Assembly: GCA_900316645.1 (NCBI GenBank)
Contig: ONDP01000006.1
Span: forward strand, 1 to 64,000
DNA length: 64,000 nucleotides
Reading direction: 5' to 3'
DNA from: an uncultured Prevotellaceae bacterium
Lineage (GTDB): Bacteria; Bacteroidota; Bacteroidia; Bacteroidales; Bacteroidaceae
Below the pieces are notes generated by a model, which was not told the origin of the DNA, did not search any database, and saw only the letters and a list, made by a program, of their open reading frames with translations. Position 1 is the stretch's first letter. Each line of letters begins with the position of its first letter. Shown here in pieces: positions 32,579-41,159 of the stretch. A program made the position numbers and the translations under genes.

Positions 32579-32956
32579 ATGTCGTATTTACAACATAACA
32601 GTTCTCCACTCTCCAAAAAGAGTTACCTTTTTGGAATAAGGATTGTAAAAATGACCAAGTATATCCAATGCAGTCCTAAGGAGTATGGAATGATAAACCA
32701 AATGTTCCGTTCTGGCACAGCCATAGGAGCACTTGTCAGTGAAGCGGCATACGCACAAAGTACAGCAGATTTCATCAACAAACTGTCAATTGCATTAAAG
32801 GAATGTAACGAGACTCTCTATTGGCTCAATATTCTAAAGGATACTGAGTATATCAATGAAAAAGAATTTATAAGCATGAGCACAGACTGCGAAGAATTGC
32901 TTGCGCTTTTAATATCATCAATAAAAACAACAAAAAATAACAATGAAAACAAGTGA
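32579..32956 (+). CDS. Four-helix-bundle protein (23S rRNA intervening-sequence family)
   Basis: 125 residues. SYLFGIRIVKMTKYIQ, then QMFRSGTAIGALVSEAAYAQSTADFINKLSIALKECNETLYWLNILKDTEYI match the well-known bundle family often annotated as S23 ribosomal or 23S IVS-encoded protein. The ATG at 32579 includes the whole first helix, so it is preferred over 32651. Family function is unknown; members are often solitary accessory genes. It splits proC from the XRE-cupin gene. Confidence 0.85.
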   Translation: MSYLQHNSSPLSKKSYLFGIRIVKMTKYIQCSPKEYGMINQMFRSGTAIGALVSEAAYAQSTADFINKLSIALKECNETLYWLNILKDTEYINEKEFISMSTDCEELLALLISSIKTTKNNNENK

Positions 32957-33012
32957 CTGTGGAGAGCGGAAGCAAATTTTTCACTTTTCACTATTCACTT
33001 TTACTTTAAATT

Positions 33013-33570
33013 ATGGACGAGCAACTGAAACAGATTGGGGAACGACTTCGTGGTTTGCGCGAGGTATTGGATATTCCTGTTAGCGAGATGGCAGAAACAA
33101 TAGGCATCTCATCGGAGAAGTATGAAAAGATTGAGTCTGGCGAGATGGACATCACCATTTCAAACCTGATGAAGATAGCCAAGAAGTATGGCATATCAAC
33201 GGAGGAGCTCATCTTTGCTGAGTCTGCCCACATGAAGTCGTACTTCGTAGTGCGCAAGGGACAAGGTATGTCGGTAGAGCGTACCAAGGCTTATAAGTAT
33301 CAGAGTCTGGTGAGTGGTTTTGTTGACCACAAGGCAGACGTGTTCATCGTCACAGTAGAGCCCAAGCCCGGAGCTCGCACCATCTATAAGAACACCCATC
33401 CCGGACAGGAGTTCAACCTCATTCTCGAAGGGTCGATGGAGTTGTATATCGGAGGTAAGACCATCGTGCTCGAAGAAGGTGACAGCATCTACTTCGACTC
33501 CACCAAGCCCCACGGTATGCTGGCTATTGGCAACAAGGCCGTCAAGTTTTTGGCATTTACAGTAGAGTAA
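33013..33570 (+). CDS. XRE-family regulator with cupin domain
   Basis: 185 residues. The helix-turn-helix (about 8-65: RLRGLREVLDIPVSEMAETIGISSEKYEKIESGEMDITISNLMKIAKKYGI) is followed by a cupin domain (about 110-182, NTHPGQEFNLILEGSMELYIGGKTIVLEEGDSIYFDSTKPHG). Such pairs sense small molecules and regulate nearby metabolic genes; here the likely target is the acyl-CoA synthetase that follows 57 bp later. The ligand is not predictable. Confidence 0.9.
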   Translation: MDEQLKQIGERLRGLREVLDIPVSEMAETIGISSEKYEKIESGEMDITISNLMKIAKKYGISTEELIFAESAHMKSYFVVRKGQGMSVERTKAYKYQSLVSGFVDHKADVFIVTVEPKPGARTIYKNTHPGQEFNLILEGSMELYIGGKTIVLEEGDSIYFDSTKPHGMLAIGNKAVKFLAFTVE

Positions 33571-33586
33571 ATGAAGGGAAAAGTGA

Positions 33587-33604
33587 ATAATTTGCTACCG
33601 CCGT
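33587..33604 (+). repeat. 18-bp shared leader element, copy 3
   Basis: Identical to 26394-26411 and with the same 7-bp repeat context as copy 2. It lies just upstream of the acyl-CoA synthetase gene. Confidence 0.7.
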
Positions 33605-33626
33605 TGAATAATAATAAGCTACTGCA

Positions 33627-35291
33627 ATGATAGAGAGATTTTTGAAACAGACAACCTTCACATCGGTGGAGGACTACAATAAGCACTTGGAGTTCATCAT
33701 TCCCGAGAACTTCAACTTCGCCTACGACGTGATGGACCAGTGGGCTGTGGAAAGACCAGAGGGACTCGCCCTGCTATGGACCAACGACCAAGGCGAGGAG
33801 ATTCGTACCACCTTCGCTGAGCTGAAGGAACAGACCGACCAGGCTGCCAGTTATCTGCAGACGCTGGGCATCGGAAAGAACGACCCTGTGATGCTCATCC
33901 TGAAGCGCCGCTATGAATGGTGGGTTGTGATGCTTGCCCTGCATAAGATAGGAGCCATCGTCATCCCTGCCACCCACATGCTGACCAAGCATGATATTGT
34001 ATATCGTAACACGAGAGCCACTGTCAAAGCCATTATCTGCGTGGACGATCCCTACGTGGTAAGTCAGATTCAGGCTGCTATGCCTGAGAGCCCGTCGGTG
34101 AAGCAATACATCACCATTACCGATCATGGCAAACCCATTCCTGAGGGTTTCCACGACTGGCAGAAGGAATGGAAAGAGGCACCGAAGTTTGAGAAGCCGA
34201 AGTTTGTCAACACCAACGAGGACACCATGCTGATGTATTTCACCAGCGGTACCTCCGGTGAACCCAAGATGGTGGCTCACGACTACCTCTATGCAATGGG
34301 ACATCTGACAACGGGAGTCTTCTGGCATAACCTGCACGAGGGTTCACTGCACCTGACCGTTGCCGATACCGGCTGGGGAAAAGCCGTATGGGGCAAGTTC
34401 TACGGACAGTGGTTTGCCGGAGCAACCGTCTTCGTCTTCGACCACGAGAAATTCAATGCCGACACCCTGCTTCGCCAGATAGAGAAATACAAGGTGACCT
34501 CGTTCTGCGCACCTCCCACCATCTATCGTTTCATGATTCGTGAGGACCTGTCGAAATACGACCTCTCCGCACTGGAATACTGCACCACAGCAGGTGAGGC
34601 GCTGAATCCTGCCGTCTTCGACAAGTTCAAGGAGAAGACAGGTATTCAGATGATGGAAGGCTTCGGACAGACAGAGACCACCATGACACTGGGCACCTTC
34701 CCCTGGATGAAACCGAAACCAGGCAGTATGGGTATTCCCAATGCACAATACAACATCGACCTGTTGCGCGCCGACGGTACGCCATGCGAAGACGGTGAGA
34801 AGGGTGAAATCGTCATCCGCGTAGGCGACAAGAAGCCTTTCGGACTCTTCAAAGAGTATTATCGCGACCCAGAGCTGACCAAAGAGGCCTGGCACGACGG
34901 CATCTATCACACTGGTGATATGGCTTGGCGTGACGAAGACGGTTACTACTGGTTTGAGGGTCGTATCGACGACGTCATCAAGTCGTCAGGCTATCGCATC
35001 GGTCCGTTTGAAGTCGAGAGTGCGCTGATGACCCATCCTGCCGTTGTGGAATGTGCCATCACCGGTGTTCCCGACGACATCCGAGGTATGGTGGTAAAGG
35101 CTACCGTTGTTCTTGGCAAGGAATGGAAGGACAAGGCTGGCGACGACCTCATCAAGGAGTTGCAGCAGCACGTGAAGAAAGAGACGGCTCCCTATAAGTA
35201 TCCACGCATCGTGGAATTTGTAGATGAATTGCCCAAGACTATCTCGGGAAAGATAAGAAGGGTGGAAATACGCAATAAAGATGCGAAATGA
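33627..35291 (+). CDS. AMP-forming acyl-CoA synthetase (medium-chain type)
   Basis: 554 residues, ANL superfamily. Motifs in order: YFTSGTSGEPKMVAH (about 208, P-loop), TTAGEALNP, GFGQTETTM (about 348), YHTGDMAWRDEDGYYWFEGRIDD (about 430), KSSGYRIGP hinge and the C-terminal catalytic Lys in PKTISGKIRR (about 540). Closest in form to medium-chain/AcsM-like ligases. Upstream is a cupin regulator; the last 4 bp overlap proB (ATGA), so it heads the proB-proA-argF' operon. Substrate unknown. Confidence 0.85.
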   Translation: MIERFLKQTTFTSVEDYNKHLEFIIPENFNFAYDVMDQWAVERPEGLALLWTNDQGEEIRTTFAELKEQTDQAASYLQTLGIGKNDPVMLILKRRYEWWVVMLALHKIGAIVIPATHMLTKHDIVYRNTRATVKAIICVDDPYVVSQIQAAMPESPSVKQYITITDHGKPIPEGFHDWQKEWKEAPKFEKPKFVNTNEDTMLMYFTSGTSGEPKMVAHDYLYAMGHLTTGVFWHNLHEGSLHLTVADTGWGKAVWGKFYGQWFAGATVFVFDHEKFNADTLLRQIEKYKVTSFCAPPTIYRFMIREDLSKYDLSALEYCTTAGEALNPAVFDKFKEKTGIQMMEGFGQTETTMTLGTFPWMKPKPGSMGIPNAQYNIDLLRADGTPCEDGEKGEIVIRVGDKKPFGLFKEYYRDPELTKEAWHDGIYHTGDMAWRDEDGYYWFEGRIDDVIKSSGYRIGPFEVESALMTHPAVVECAITGVPDDIRGMVVKATVVLGKEWKDKAGDDLIKELQQHVKKETAPYKYPRIVEFVDELPKTISGKIRRVEIRNKDAK

Positions 35292-36061
35292 GTAAGAGAA
35301 TAGTTATCAAGGTAGGTTCAAATGTACTGACACGTACAGACGGGAAACTGGATGTGACCCGCATGTCGGCATTGGTTGACCAGATAGCCTGGCTGAAAAG
35401 AAACGGCTATGAGATTATTCTGGTTTCATCGGGTGCCGTTGCCTGCGGAAGAAGAGAGTTGAAAGTGGAGCATTCCCTCGACTCGGTAGAGCAGCGCCAG
35501 CTGTTCTCTGCCTTGGGACAGGTGAAGTTGATAGGACTCTACTACGACCTGTTCCGCGAGTTCCATATCCATGTGGGACAGGTGCTGACCATGAAGGAGA
35601 ACTTCCAACCCGGTGAGCAATACGAGAACCAGCAAGCCTGTATGAAGGTGATGCTGGAGAATGGGGTTCTGCCCATCGTCAACGAGAACGACACCGTCAG
35701 TGTTACCGAGCTGATGTTTACCGATAATGACGAATTGTCAGGACTGATAGCCCAGATGATGAAGGCCGACACCCTTGTCCTGCTGTCAAATATCGACGGC
35801 ATCTATACGGGAAATCCCGACGACCCAGCCTCGGTACTCATCCGCGACGTAGAGACAGGCACAGACCTGAGCCAGTATATCCAGACGGAGAAGAGCGCCT
35901 TCGGACGTGGTGGTATGCACTCCAAATACACTACAGCCAGCCAACTGTCGCAGGCAGGCATCCGCGTCATCATAGCCAATGGCGAACGCGACAATATTCT
36001 CGTGGACTTAATGGAAAGACCACAAGACATACCTCATACAGAATTTCATCCTAAATCATAA
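35288..36061 (+). CDS. proB: Glutamate 5-kinase (short form, no PUA domain)
   Basis: 257 residues, amino-acid-kinase fold: KVGSNVLTRTDG (5-16), VSSGAVACGRREL, NENDTVSVTELMFTDNDELSG and GRGGMHSKYTTASQ (about 206). The C-terminal PUA domain of the E. coli enzyme is absent, as is common in Bacteroidetes. It makes glutamyl-5-phosphate, first step to proline. Overlaps the preceding ligase and lies 3 bp before proA. Confidence 0.95.
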   Translation: MSKRIVIKVGSNVLTRTDGKLDVTRMSALVDQIAWLKRNGYEIILVSSGAVACGRRELKVEHSLDSVEQRQLFSALGQVKLIGLYYDLFREFHIHVGQVLTMKENFQPGEQYENQQACMKVMLENGVLPIVNENDTVSVTELMFTDNDELSGLIAQMMKADTLVLLSNIDGIYTGNPDDPASVLIRDVETGTDLSQYIQTEKSAFGRGGMHSKYTTASQLSQAGIRVIIANGERDNILVDLMERPQDIPHTEFHPKS

Positions 36062-36064
36062 ATC

Positions 36065-37312
36065 ATGGACCTGACAGAGATTTTCAAAAGAGTCAAGACC
36101 GCCAGCAAGAGTCTGGCCTTGCTCACTGACGAACAACGTAATGAAATACTGATGGCAGTAGCCGATGCTATCGTGGACTACAAGGAACGCGTCCTGGTTG
36201 CCAACGAGAAAGACTTGGCGAAGATGGATGTCAAGAATCCGCTTTACGACCGTTTGCAACTGACTGAGAAGCGACTGGACGACATTGCTGCCGACATGCG
36301 GAATGTAGCATCGCTGCCCTCCCCCTTAGGCCACATCACCAAGGAGAAGACACTGCCCAACGGATTGCGCCTCTGTAGGGTATCAGTGCCCTTCGGTGTG
36401 ATAGGCATGATTTACGAGGCTCGTCCCAATGTGACCTACGACGTTTTCTCGCTTTGTTTCAAGAGCGGTAATGCCTGTGTGCTGAAAGGCGGTTCTGATG
36501 CCGACCTGTCAAACCAGGAGTCGGTAGAACTCATCCACGAAGTGCTGGAGCGCTTTGGGGTCAATCCCGATGTAGTCACCCTCCTGCCTGCCACCCATGA
36601 GGCTACTGGCGAGATGCTGAATGCCGTTGGCTACATAGACCTCTGCATACCAAGAGGTGGACGCCGACTGATTGACTTCGTCCGCGACACAGCCCGCATC
36701 CCTGTGATTGAGACTGGAGCCGGTGTTGTCAACACCTATTTCGATAAGGAGGGCGACCTGGAGATGGGTAAAGCCATTATCAACAATGCCAAGACACGTC
36801 GTGTCAGCGTGTGCAACGCCCTCGACTGTCTGATTATCCACGAGGACAGGCTGGGTGACTTGACAGAACTGGTGAAGCCGTTGCTCGACCACAAAGTGAC
36901 CATCTATGCCGACGCTCCCTCATATCAGATACTGACAGGCATCTATCCTGAGGTGTTGCTGCAGGCTGCCACTTCCGACTCCTTCGGTACTGAGTTCATG
37001 GACTATAAAATGGCCATCAAAACCGTATCGTCTCTGGAGGAAGCACTGGACCATATCGACCAGTACGGTTCGGGACACAGCGAGGCTATCATCACCATGA
37101 ATGAAGAGACGGCCCGCAAATTCCAACAACATGTTGATGCAGCCTGCGTCTATTGGAATGCCCCCACGTCGTTTACCGATGGTGCCCAATTCGGATTGGG
37201 TGCTGAGATAGGCATCTCTACCCAGAAGCTCGGTCCTCGCGGACCTATGGCACTGGAAGAAATCACCACCTATAAGTGGCTGATTGAAGGTGAAGGACAA
37301 ATAAGGAAATAG
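36065..37312 (+). CDS. proA: Glutamate-5-semialdehyde dehydrogenase
   Basis: 415 residues, aldehyde-dehydrogenase superfamily. [19 protein letters not shown]-type core ([15 protein letters not shown]), LKGGSDA, and the catalytic-Cys segment [15 protein letters not shown] (about 242-256). [21 protein letters not shown] at the end is the family signature. It reduces glutamyl phosphate. Co-transcribed with proB and, after a short AGTGAAA tract, argF'. Confidence 0.95.
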   Translation: MDLTEIFKRVKTASKSLALLTDEQRNEILMAVADAIVDYKERVLVANEKDLAKMDVKNPLYDRLQLTEKRLDDIAADMRNVASLPSPLGHITKEKTLPNGLRLCRVSVPFGVIGMIYEARPNVTYDVFSLCFKSGNACVLKGGSDADLSNQESVELIHEVLERFGVNPDVVTLLPATHEATGEMLNAVGYIDLCIPRGGRRLIDFVRDTARIPVIETGAGVVNTYFDKEGDLEMGKAIINNAKTRRVSVCNALDCLIIHEDRLGDLTELVKPLLDHKVTIYADAPSYQILTGIYPEVLLQAATSDSFGTEFMDYKMAIKTVSSLEEALDHIDQYGSGHSEAIITMNEETARKFQQHVDAACVYWNAPTSFTDGAQFGLGAEIGISTQKLGPRGPMALEEITTYKWLIEGEGQIRK

Positions 37313-37335
37313 TGAAGAGTGAAAAGTGAAGAATT

Positions 37336-38352
37336 ATGAGAACATTTATCAACGTAGAAGATATCGGACCATTGGACAAGGCAATGGCCGAGGCATTTGA
37401 GATTAAAAACGACCGTTTCAAGTATCAGCACCTGGGCAAGAACAAGACCCTGATGATGATATTCTTTAATAATTCACTGCGCACCCGTCTGTCAACACAG
37501 AAGGCTGCCATGAACCTCGGCATGAATGTTATCGTGCTCGACGTGAATGCCGGTGCTTGGAAGTTGGAGACAGAGCGCGGTGTCATCATGGACGGCGACA
37601 AGAGCGAACACCTGTTGGAGGCCATTCCCGTGATGGGTTGCTATTGCGACATGATTGGTGTGCGCAGCTTTGCAGGACTCACTGATCGTGAATACGACTA
37701 TGCCGAGACGGTGCTCAACCAGTTTATCAAGTATAGCGGCAAACCCGTCTTCGCCATGGAGACAGCCACCGTACACCCCCTGCAGGCCTTTGCCGACCTG
37801 ATTACCATTGAGGAGTACTGGAACCTCCCCAACCCCTCCCAAGGAGGGGCTACCGGTTCTCCCCTCCTTGGGAGGGGTCGGGGGAGGTGTAAAGTCGTCC
37901 TGACTTGGGCTCCCCACTGCCGTGCATTGCCTCAGGCCGTTCCCAACTCGTTTGCCCAGTGGATGAATGCCGCTGATGTCGATTTTGTGATTACCCATCC
38001 TGAGGGTTACGAACTCGATCCCAAGTTTGTGGGTAATGCCCGTGTGGAGTATGACCAGCGGAAAGCTTTCGAGGGAGCCGACTTCATCTATGCCAAGAAC
38101 TGGTCGAACCCCGGTGTGACCAATCCTGCCGACTATGGAAAGATTACCTCGAAGGATATGTCGTGGACGGTAGATACCGAACACATGTCGTGGACCAACA
38201 ACGGCAAGTTCATGCACTGTCTGCCTGTGCGTCGCGGTCTGATTGTTACTGACGACGTTATCGAGAGTGCCAACAGCATCGTCATCCCCGAGGCAGCCAA
38301 TCGCGAAATCAGCTGTTCGGTAGTCATCAAACGTATGTTAGAGTCACTATGA
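37336..38352 (+). CDS. argF': N-acyl(succinyl)ornithine carbamoyltransferase with an in-frame repeat insertion
   Basis: 338 residues, about 20 more than Bacteroides homologues (as I remember them, near 318). Carbamoyl-phosphate motif FFNNSLRTRLSTQ (44-56), HPLQAFADL, TWAPHCRALPQAVPNSF and HCLPVRRGLIV are all present. Residue 90 is Ser in DGDKSEHLLEA where Bacteroides has Pro and Xanthomonas acetyl-type enzymes have Glu; Pro or Ser favours N-succinylornithine. Residues about 163-184 (NPSQGGATGSPLLGRGRGR) come from a palindromic repeat element (37824-37887) inserted between EEY and KVVLTW. The reading frame stays open, so a working enzyme with an extra loop is possible. It overlaps the next gene by 4 bp. 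Confidence 0.9.
   Translation: MRTFINVEDIGPLDKAMAEAFEIKNDRFKYQHLGKNKTLMMIFFNNSLRTRLSTQKAAMNLGMNVIVLDVNAGAWKLETERGVIMDGDKSEHLLEAIPVMGCYCDMIGVRSFAGLTDREYDYAETVLNQFIKYSGKPVFAMETATVHPLQAFADLITIEEYWNLPNPSQGGATGSPLLGRGRGRCKVVLTWAPHCRALPQAVPNSFAQWMNAADVDFVITHPEGYELDPKFVGNARVEYDQRKAFEGADFIYAKNWSNPGVTNPADYGKITSKDMSWTVDTEHMSWTNNGKFMHCLPVRRGLIVTDDVIESANSIVIPEAANREISCSVVIKRMLESL
37824..37887. repeat. Palindromic repeat element inserted in argF'
   Basis: Left arm 37824-37849 and right arm 37861-37887 are near-perfect inverted copies (one indel and one mismatch), loop 37850-37860 (CTACCGGTTCT). Each arm holds the smaller palindrome CCCCTCCCAAGGAGGGG. The single-arm relative sits after argG (27648-27675). 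Here the element is translated in frame. Confidence 0.9.
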
Positions 38353-39377
38353 TATCATTTGAATGCGATTACAACAATGGGGCGCACCAGAAGGTGCTCG
38401 ACAACCTTATTAAATATAATGGTGCGCACCCTACCCCATACGGTTTTGACGAATTCAGCGAGCGCGCCAAGGAGCGCATCCGCGAAGCCTGTGGAATGCC
38501 AGATGCCCAGATATTCTTCCTGACAGGAGGTACACAGACCAATGCCACCACGATAGACTCCATGCTCTATCAGTATGAGGGCGTCATCTGTCTGGAGTCA
38601 GGACATATCAATGTGCATGAATGCGGTGCCGTGGAGTTTACCGAGCATAAAATCATCACACTGCCCGGTAAGGACGGTAAGATGGACTCAAGGATACTGG
38701 ACAAGTATCTCGACGACTTCATGCACGACGGCAACAACGCCCATGCCGTATTCCCCGGTTTGGTATATATCACGTTCCCTACCGAACTGGGAACCATCTA
38801 TACTGCCAAGGAACTGGACGATATCTACCAGGTATGCCAGCATTACGAGATACCGCTCTACATCGACGGTGCCCGACTGGGCTATGGACTGATGGCTGAA
38901 GGCAATGACATCACGCTCCCCTATCTGGCGCGCCATTGCGACGTGTTCTATATCGGAGGTACAAAGATTGGTGCTCTCTGTGGCGAAGCGGTGGTATTCA
39001 CCAATCGGCAGGCTCACAAGCATTTCTTCTCTATCCAGAAGCAACACGGTGCCGTGATAGCCAAAGGCGCCTTGATAGGTCTGCAGTTCGAAGCCCTCTT
39101 CACCGACAATCTCTATTTCGACCTCTCCCGCCACGCTATCGAGATGGCGATGAAGATGAAAAAGATATTCCAGGAGAAAGGCTTTGAGTTCTATATTGAC
39201 TCGCCCACCAATCAGCAGTTCGTCATTTTGCCGGATGCCTTGGTCGAGAAACTGTCGAAGGAAATGGAGTTCACCCATTGGGGACAAGCTCCGGGTCACA
39301 GAACGATATGCCGTTTTGTAACCAGTTGGGCCACCACCGAGGAAGAACTGCAGGAACTGGAGCGCATTATTTCTTAA
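38349..39377 (+). CDS. ltaE: Low-specificity L-threonine aldolase (beta-eliminating lyase family)
   Basis: 342 residues, PLP fold type I. FLTGGTQTNATTIDSML (PLP phosphate site), IDGARLGYGLMAEG (Asp-Gly-Ala-Arg signature) and the Schiff-base Lys in YIGGTKIGALCGEAVVF (about 207). Cleaves threonine or allo-threonine to glycine and acetaldehyde. Start overlaps argF' by 4 bp, so it is the last gene of the operon; its end overlaps the convergent CYTH gene by 11 bp. Symbol given by family, other beta-eliminating lyases are possible. Confidence 0.8.
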   Translation: MISFECDYNNGAHQKVLDNLIKYNGAHPTPYGFDEFSERAKERIREACGMPDAQIFFLTGGTQTNATTIDSMLYQYEGVICLESGHINVHECGAVEFTEHKIITLPGKDGKMDSRILDKYLDDFMHDGNNAHAVFPGLVYITFPTELGTIYTAKELDDIYQVCQHYEIPLYIDGARLGYGLMAEGNDITLPYLARHCDVFYIGGTKIGALCGEAVVFTNRQAHKHFFSIQKQHGAVIAKGALIGLQFEALFTDNLYFDLSRHAIEMAMKMKKIFQEKGFEFYIDSPTNQQFVILPDALVEKLSKEMEFTHWGQAPGHRTICRFVTSWATTEEELQELERIIS

Positions 39378-39849
39378 CTGCCCACTCCTTATAAGGATGC
39401 TGACGAAGTTGACTGTTGTAATAACGACGGTCACCAGTCACTTCGTCGCCTATGAAATCGGGTATCTGCACGACGTCTTCTTCCGAGCGCAATTCCACCT
39501 CTGCCATCACCAGCCCGGCATTGTCGCCGAAGAATTCGTCCACCTCGAAGGTGTGACTGCCACTCTTCACCAGCCAGCGCGTCTTATCGATAATACCCGG
39601 TTCGCACAGCGCCATCAACTGACGGGCATCATCCATGGGAATCTCCTGTTCAAATTCGTAACGGGAGAGCCCTCCGTTCAGACTCGGGCCCTTGATGGTG
39701 ATATACGCCTTCTCGTCGCGGATGCGTATCCTGACGGTACGTCCCCGTTCACTCGTGATATATCCCTGTTGAATACGACTATGACTGAACGACTCCCTTT
39801 TGTAGGAGTCGTTCAGCACTAAGAATTTCCGTTCTATCTCCTGTGCCAT
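39367..39849 (-). CDS. CYTH-domain protein
   Basis: 160 residues. N-terminal EIERKFLV is the hallmark of CYTH (CyaB/thiamine triphosphatase) enzymes, followed by alternating acidic/basic strands (TVRIRIRDEKAYITIKG, RYEFEQEIP, WLVKSGSHTFEVDEFFGDNAGLVMAEVEL). Members hydrolyse triphosphates, often inorganic tripolyphosphate. The start codon abuts the stop of a 47-residue membrane protein (39850-39993), so the two are coupled. Confidence 0.9.
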   Translation of the reverse strand: MAQEIERKFLVLNDSYKRESFSHSRIQQGYITSERGRTVRIRIRDEKAYITIKGPSLNGGLSRYEFEQEIPMDDARQLMALCEPGIIDKTRWLVKSGSHTFEVDEFFGDNAGLVMAEVELRSEEDVVQIPDFIGDEVTGDRRYYNSQLRQHPYKEWAVKK

Positions 39850-39993
39850 TTATGCCATCGACAGACTGGTAGTAACGGCAAAGATGAGTCCTAAGGCAAT
39901 CAAAATACAGATAATCCACATAATCAGGTTTCTGCCCTTAGCCTCTTCTTTTCTAGCGTATGCTTCACGCTTTGCTTGTCCTTTTTTGCTCAT
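39850..39993 (-). CDS. 47-residue membrane microprotein
   Basis: Short frame MSKKGQAKREAYARKEEAKG, then one hydrophobic segment (NLIMWIICILIALGLIFAVTT) and a short tail. The basic N-terminus predicts cytoplasmic orientation. The stop codon directly touches the ATG of the CYTH gene, suggesting coupled translation. Composition and position support a genuine gene although it is below usual calling length. Function unknown. Confidence 0.65.
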   Translation of the reverse strand: MSKKGQAKREAYARKEEAKGRNLIMWIICILIALGLIFAVTTSLSMA

Positions 39994-40017
39994 AATATCA
40001 TTTAGTTTTAAAGTTAA

Positions 40018-41139
40018 TTATTCCTCGTCAGTGGTAGGGAACTCCATCAGATAGGCTTTGATGAATCCGTCAATCTTTCCGTCCATCACTCCGTCAACAT
40101 CCGATGTCTGGTAATTGGTGCGGTGGTCTTTAACACGACGGTCGTCAAACACATACGAACGGATTTGCGAACCCCACTCTATCTTCTTCTTGCCAGCCTC
40201 TATCTTAGCCTGTGCCTCCAAGCGTTTCTTCATGGCACGGTCGTAGAGCTGTGAGCGCAGCAGCGCCATTGCACGTTCCTTATTCTTGGGCTGGTCGCGC
40301 GTCTCGGTGTTCTCGATGAGTATTTCCTCTTCCTCACCGGTGTCGGGATCGGTGTACCAATAACGCAGGCGGACTCCCGACTCCACCTTGTTCACATTCT
40401 GACCACCGGCACCGCTCGAACGGAAGGTGTCCCACGACAACTTGGCGGGGTCAACATACACCTCAATCGTATCGTCAACAAGTGGCGAAACGAAGACAGA
40501 AGCAAACGAAGTCATACGCTTACCCTGAGCATTATACGGACTCACGCGCACCAGGCGGTGAACACCATTCTCACTCTTCAGATAGCCATAGGCAAACTCG
40601 CCACCCTCTATCTGCATCGTGACGCTCTTGATGCCCGCCTCGTCGCCGTCCTGCAGGTTTGAGATGCTCACCTTGTGTCCATGAGCCTCAGCCCAGCGCT
40701 GATACATACGCATGAGCATCTGTGCCCAATCCTGAGCCTCCGTGCCGCCTGCACCGCTGTTAATCTTGAGGACAGCATCCATCGGGTCTTCCTTCTGGCG
40801 CAGCATATTCTTCAGTTCCAGGTCTTCCAGCAGCTGTATCGCGCGGCGATAGTCGTCATCCACCTCTTCCTCGGTGACCATTTCCTCCTTATAGAAGTCG
40901 AAGGCCAGCTGCAACTCGTCGGCAGCATTGCGCACGTCGTTATAGCCGTCAATCCATTTCTTGATGGCCTTCACCTTCTTCATCTGCTCTTCGGCACGCT
41001 TCTGGTCTTGCCAGAAATCGGGAGCCTGCGTACGCAGGTCTTCCTCCTCGTATTCTATCTTCTTCTCGTCAATCTTGAGATAGCGGTTCAGTTTCTCCGT
41101 TCTATCCAAGACATCTTTTAACTGGTCTTGTGTTATCAT
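40018..41139 (-). CDS. prfB: Peptide chain release factor 2
   Basis: 373 residues in one uninterrupted frame: no programmed frameshift of the E. coli type is present. The GGQ motif (GAGGQNVNKVESGVRLRY, about 249) triggers peptide release. The stop-codon-reading tripeptide, SPF in E. coli, reads SPY here (LVRVSPYNAQGKRMTSF). Ribosome-bound cytosolic factor for UGA and UAA. The next gene on this strand lies upstream (acyl-CoA ligase, 20 bp), so they may share a transcript. Confidence 0.95.
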   Translation of the reverse strand: MITQDQLKDVLDRTEKLNRYLKIDEKKIEYEEEDLRTQAPDFWQDQKRAEEQMKKVKAIKKWIDGYNDVRNAADELQLAFDFYKEEMVTEEEVDDDYRRAIQLLEDLELKNMLRQKEDPMDAVLKINSGAGGTEAQDWAQMLMRMYQRWAEAHGHKVSISNLQDGDEAGIKSVTMQIEGGEFAYGYLKSENGVHRLVRVSPYNAQGKRMTSFASVFVSPLVDDTIEVYVDPAKLSWDTFRSSGAGGQNVNKVESGVRLRYWYTDPDTGEEEEILIENTETRDQPKNKERAMALLRSQLYDRAMKKRLEAQAKIEAGKKKIEWGSQIRSYVFDDRRVKDHRTNYQTSDVDGVMDGKIDGFIKAYLMEFPTTDEE

Positions 41140-41159
41140 TTCTCATTCCTCATTTTGAA

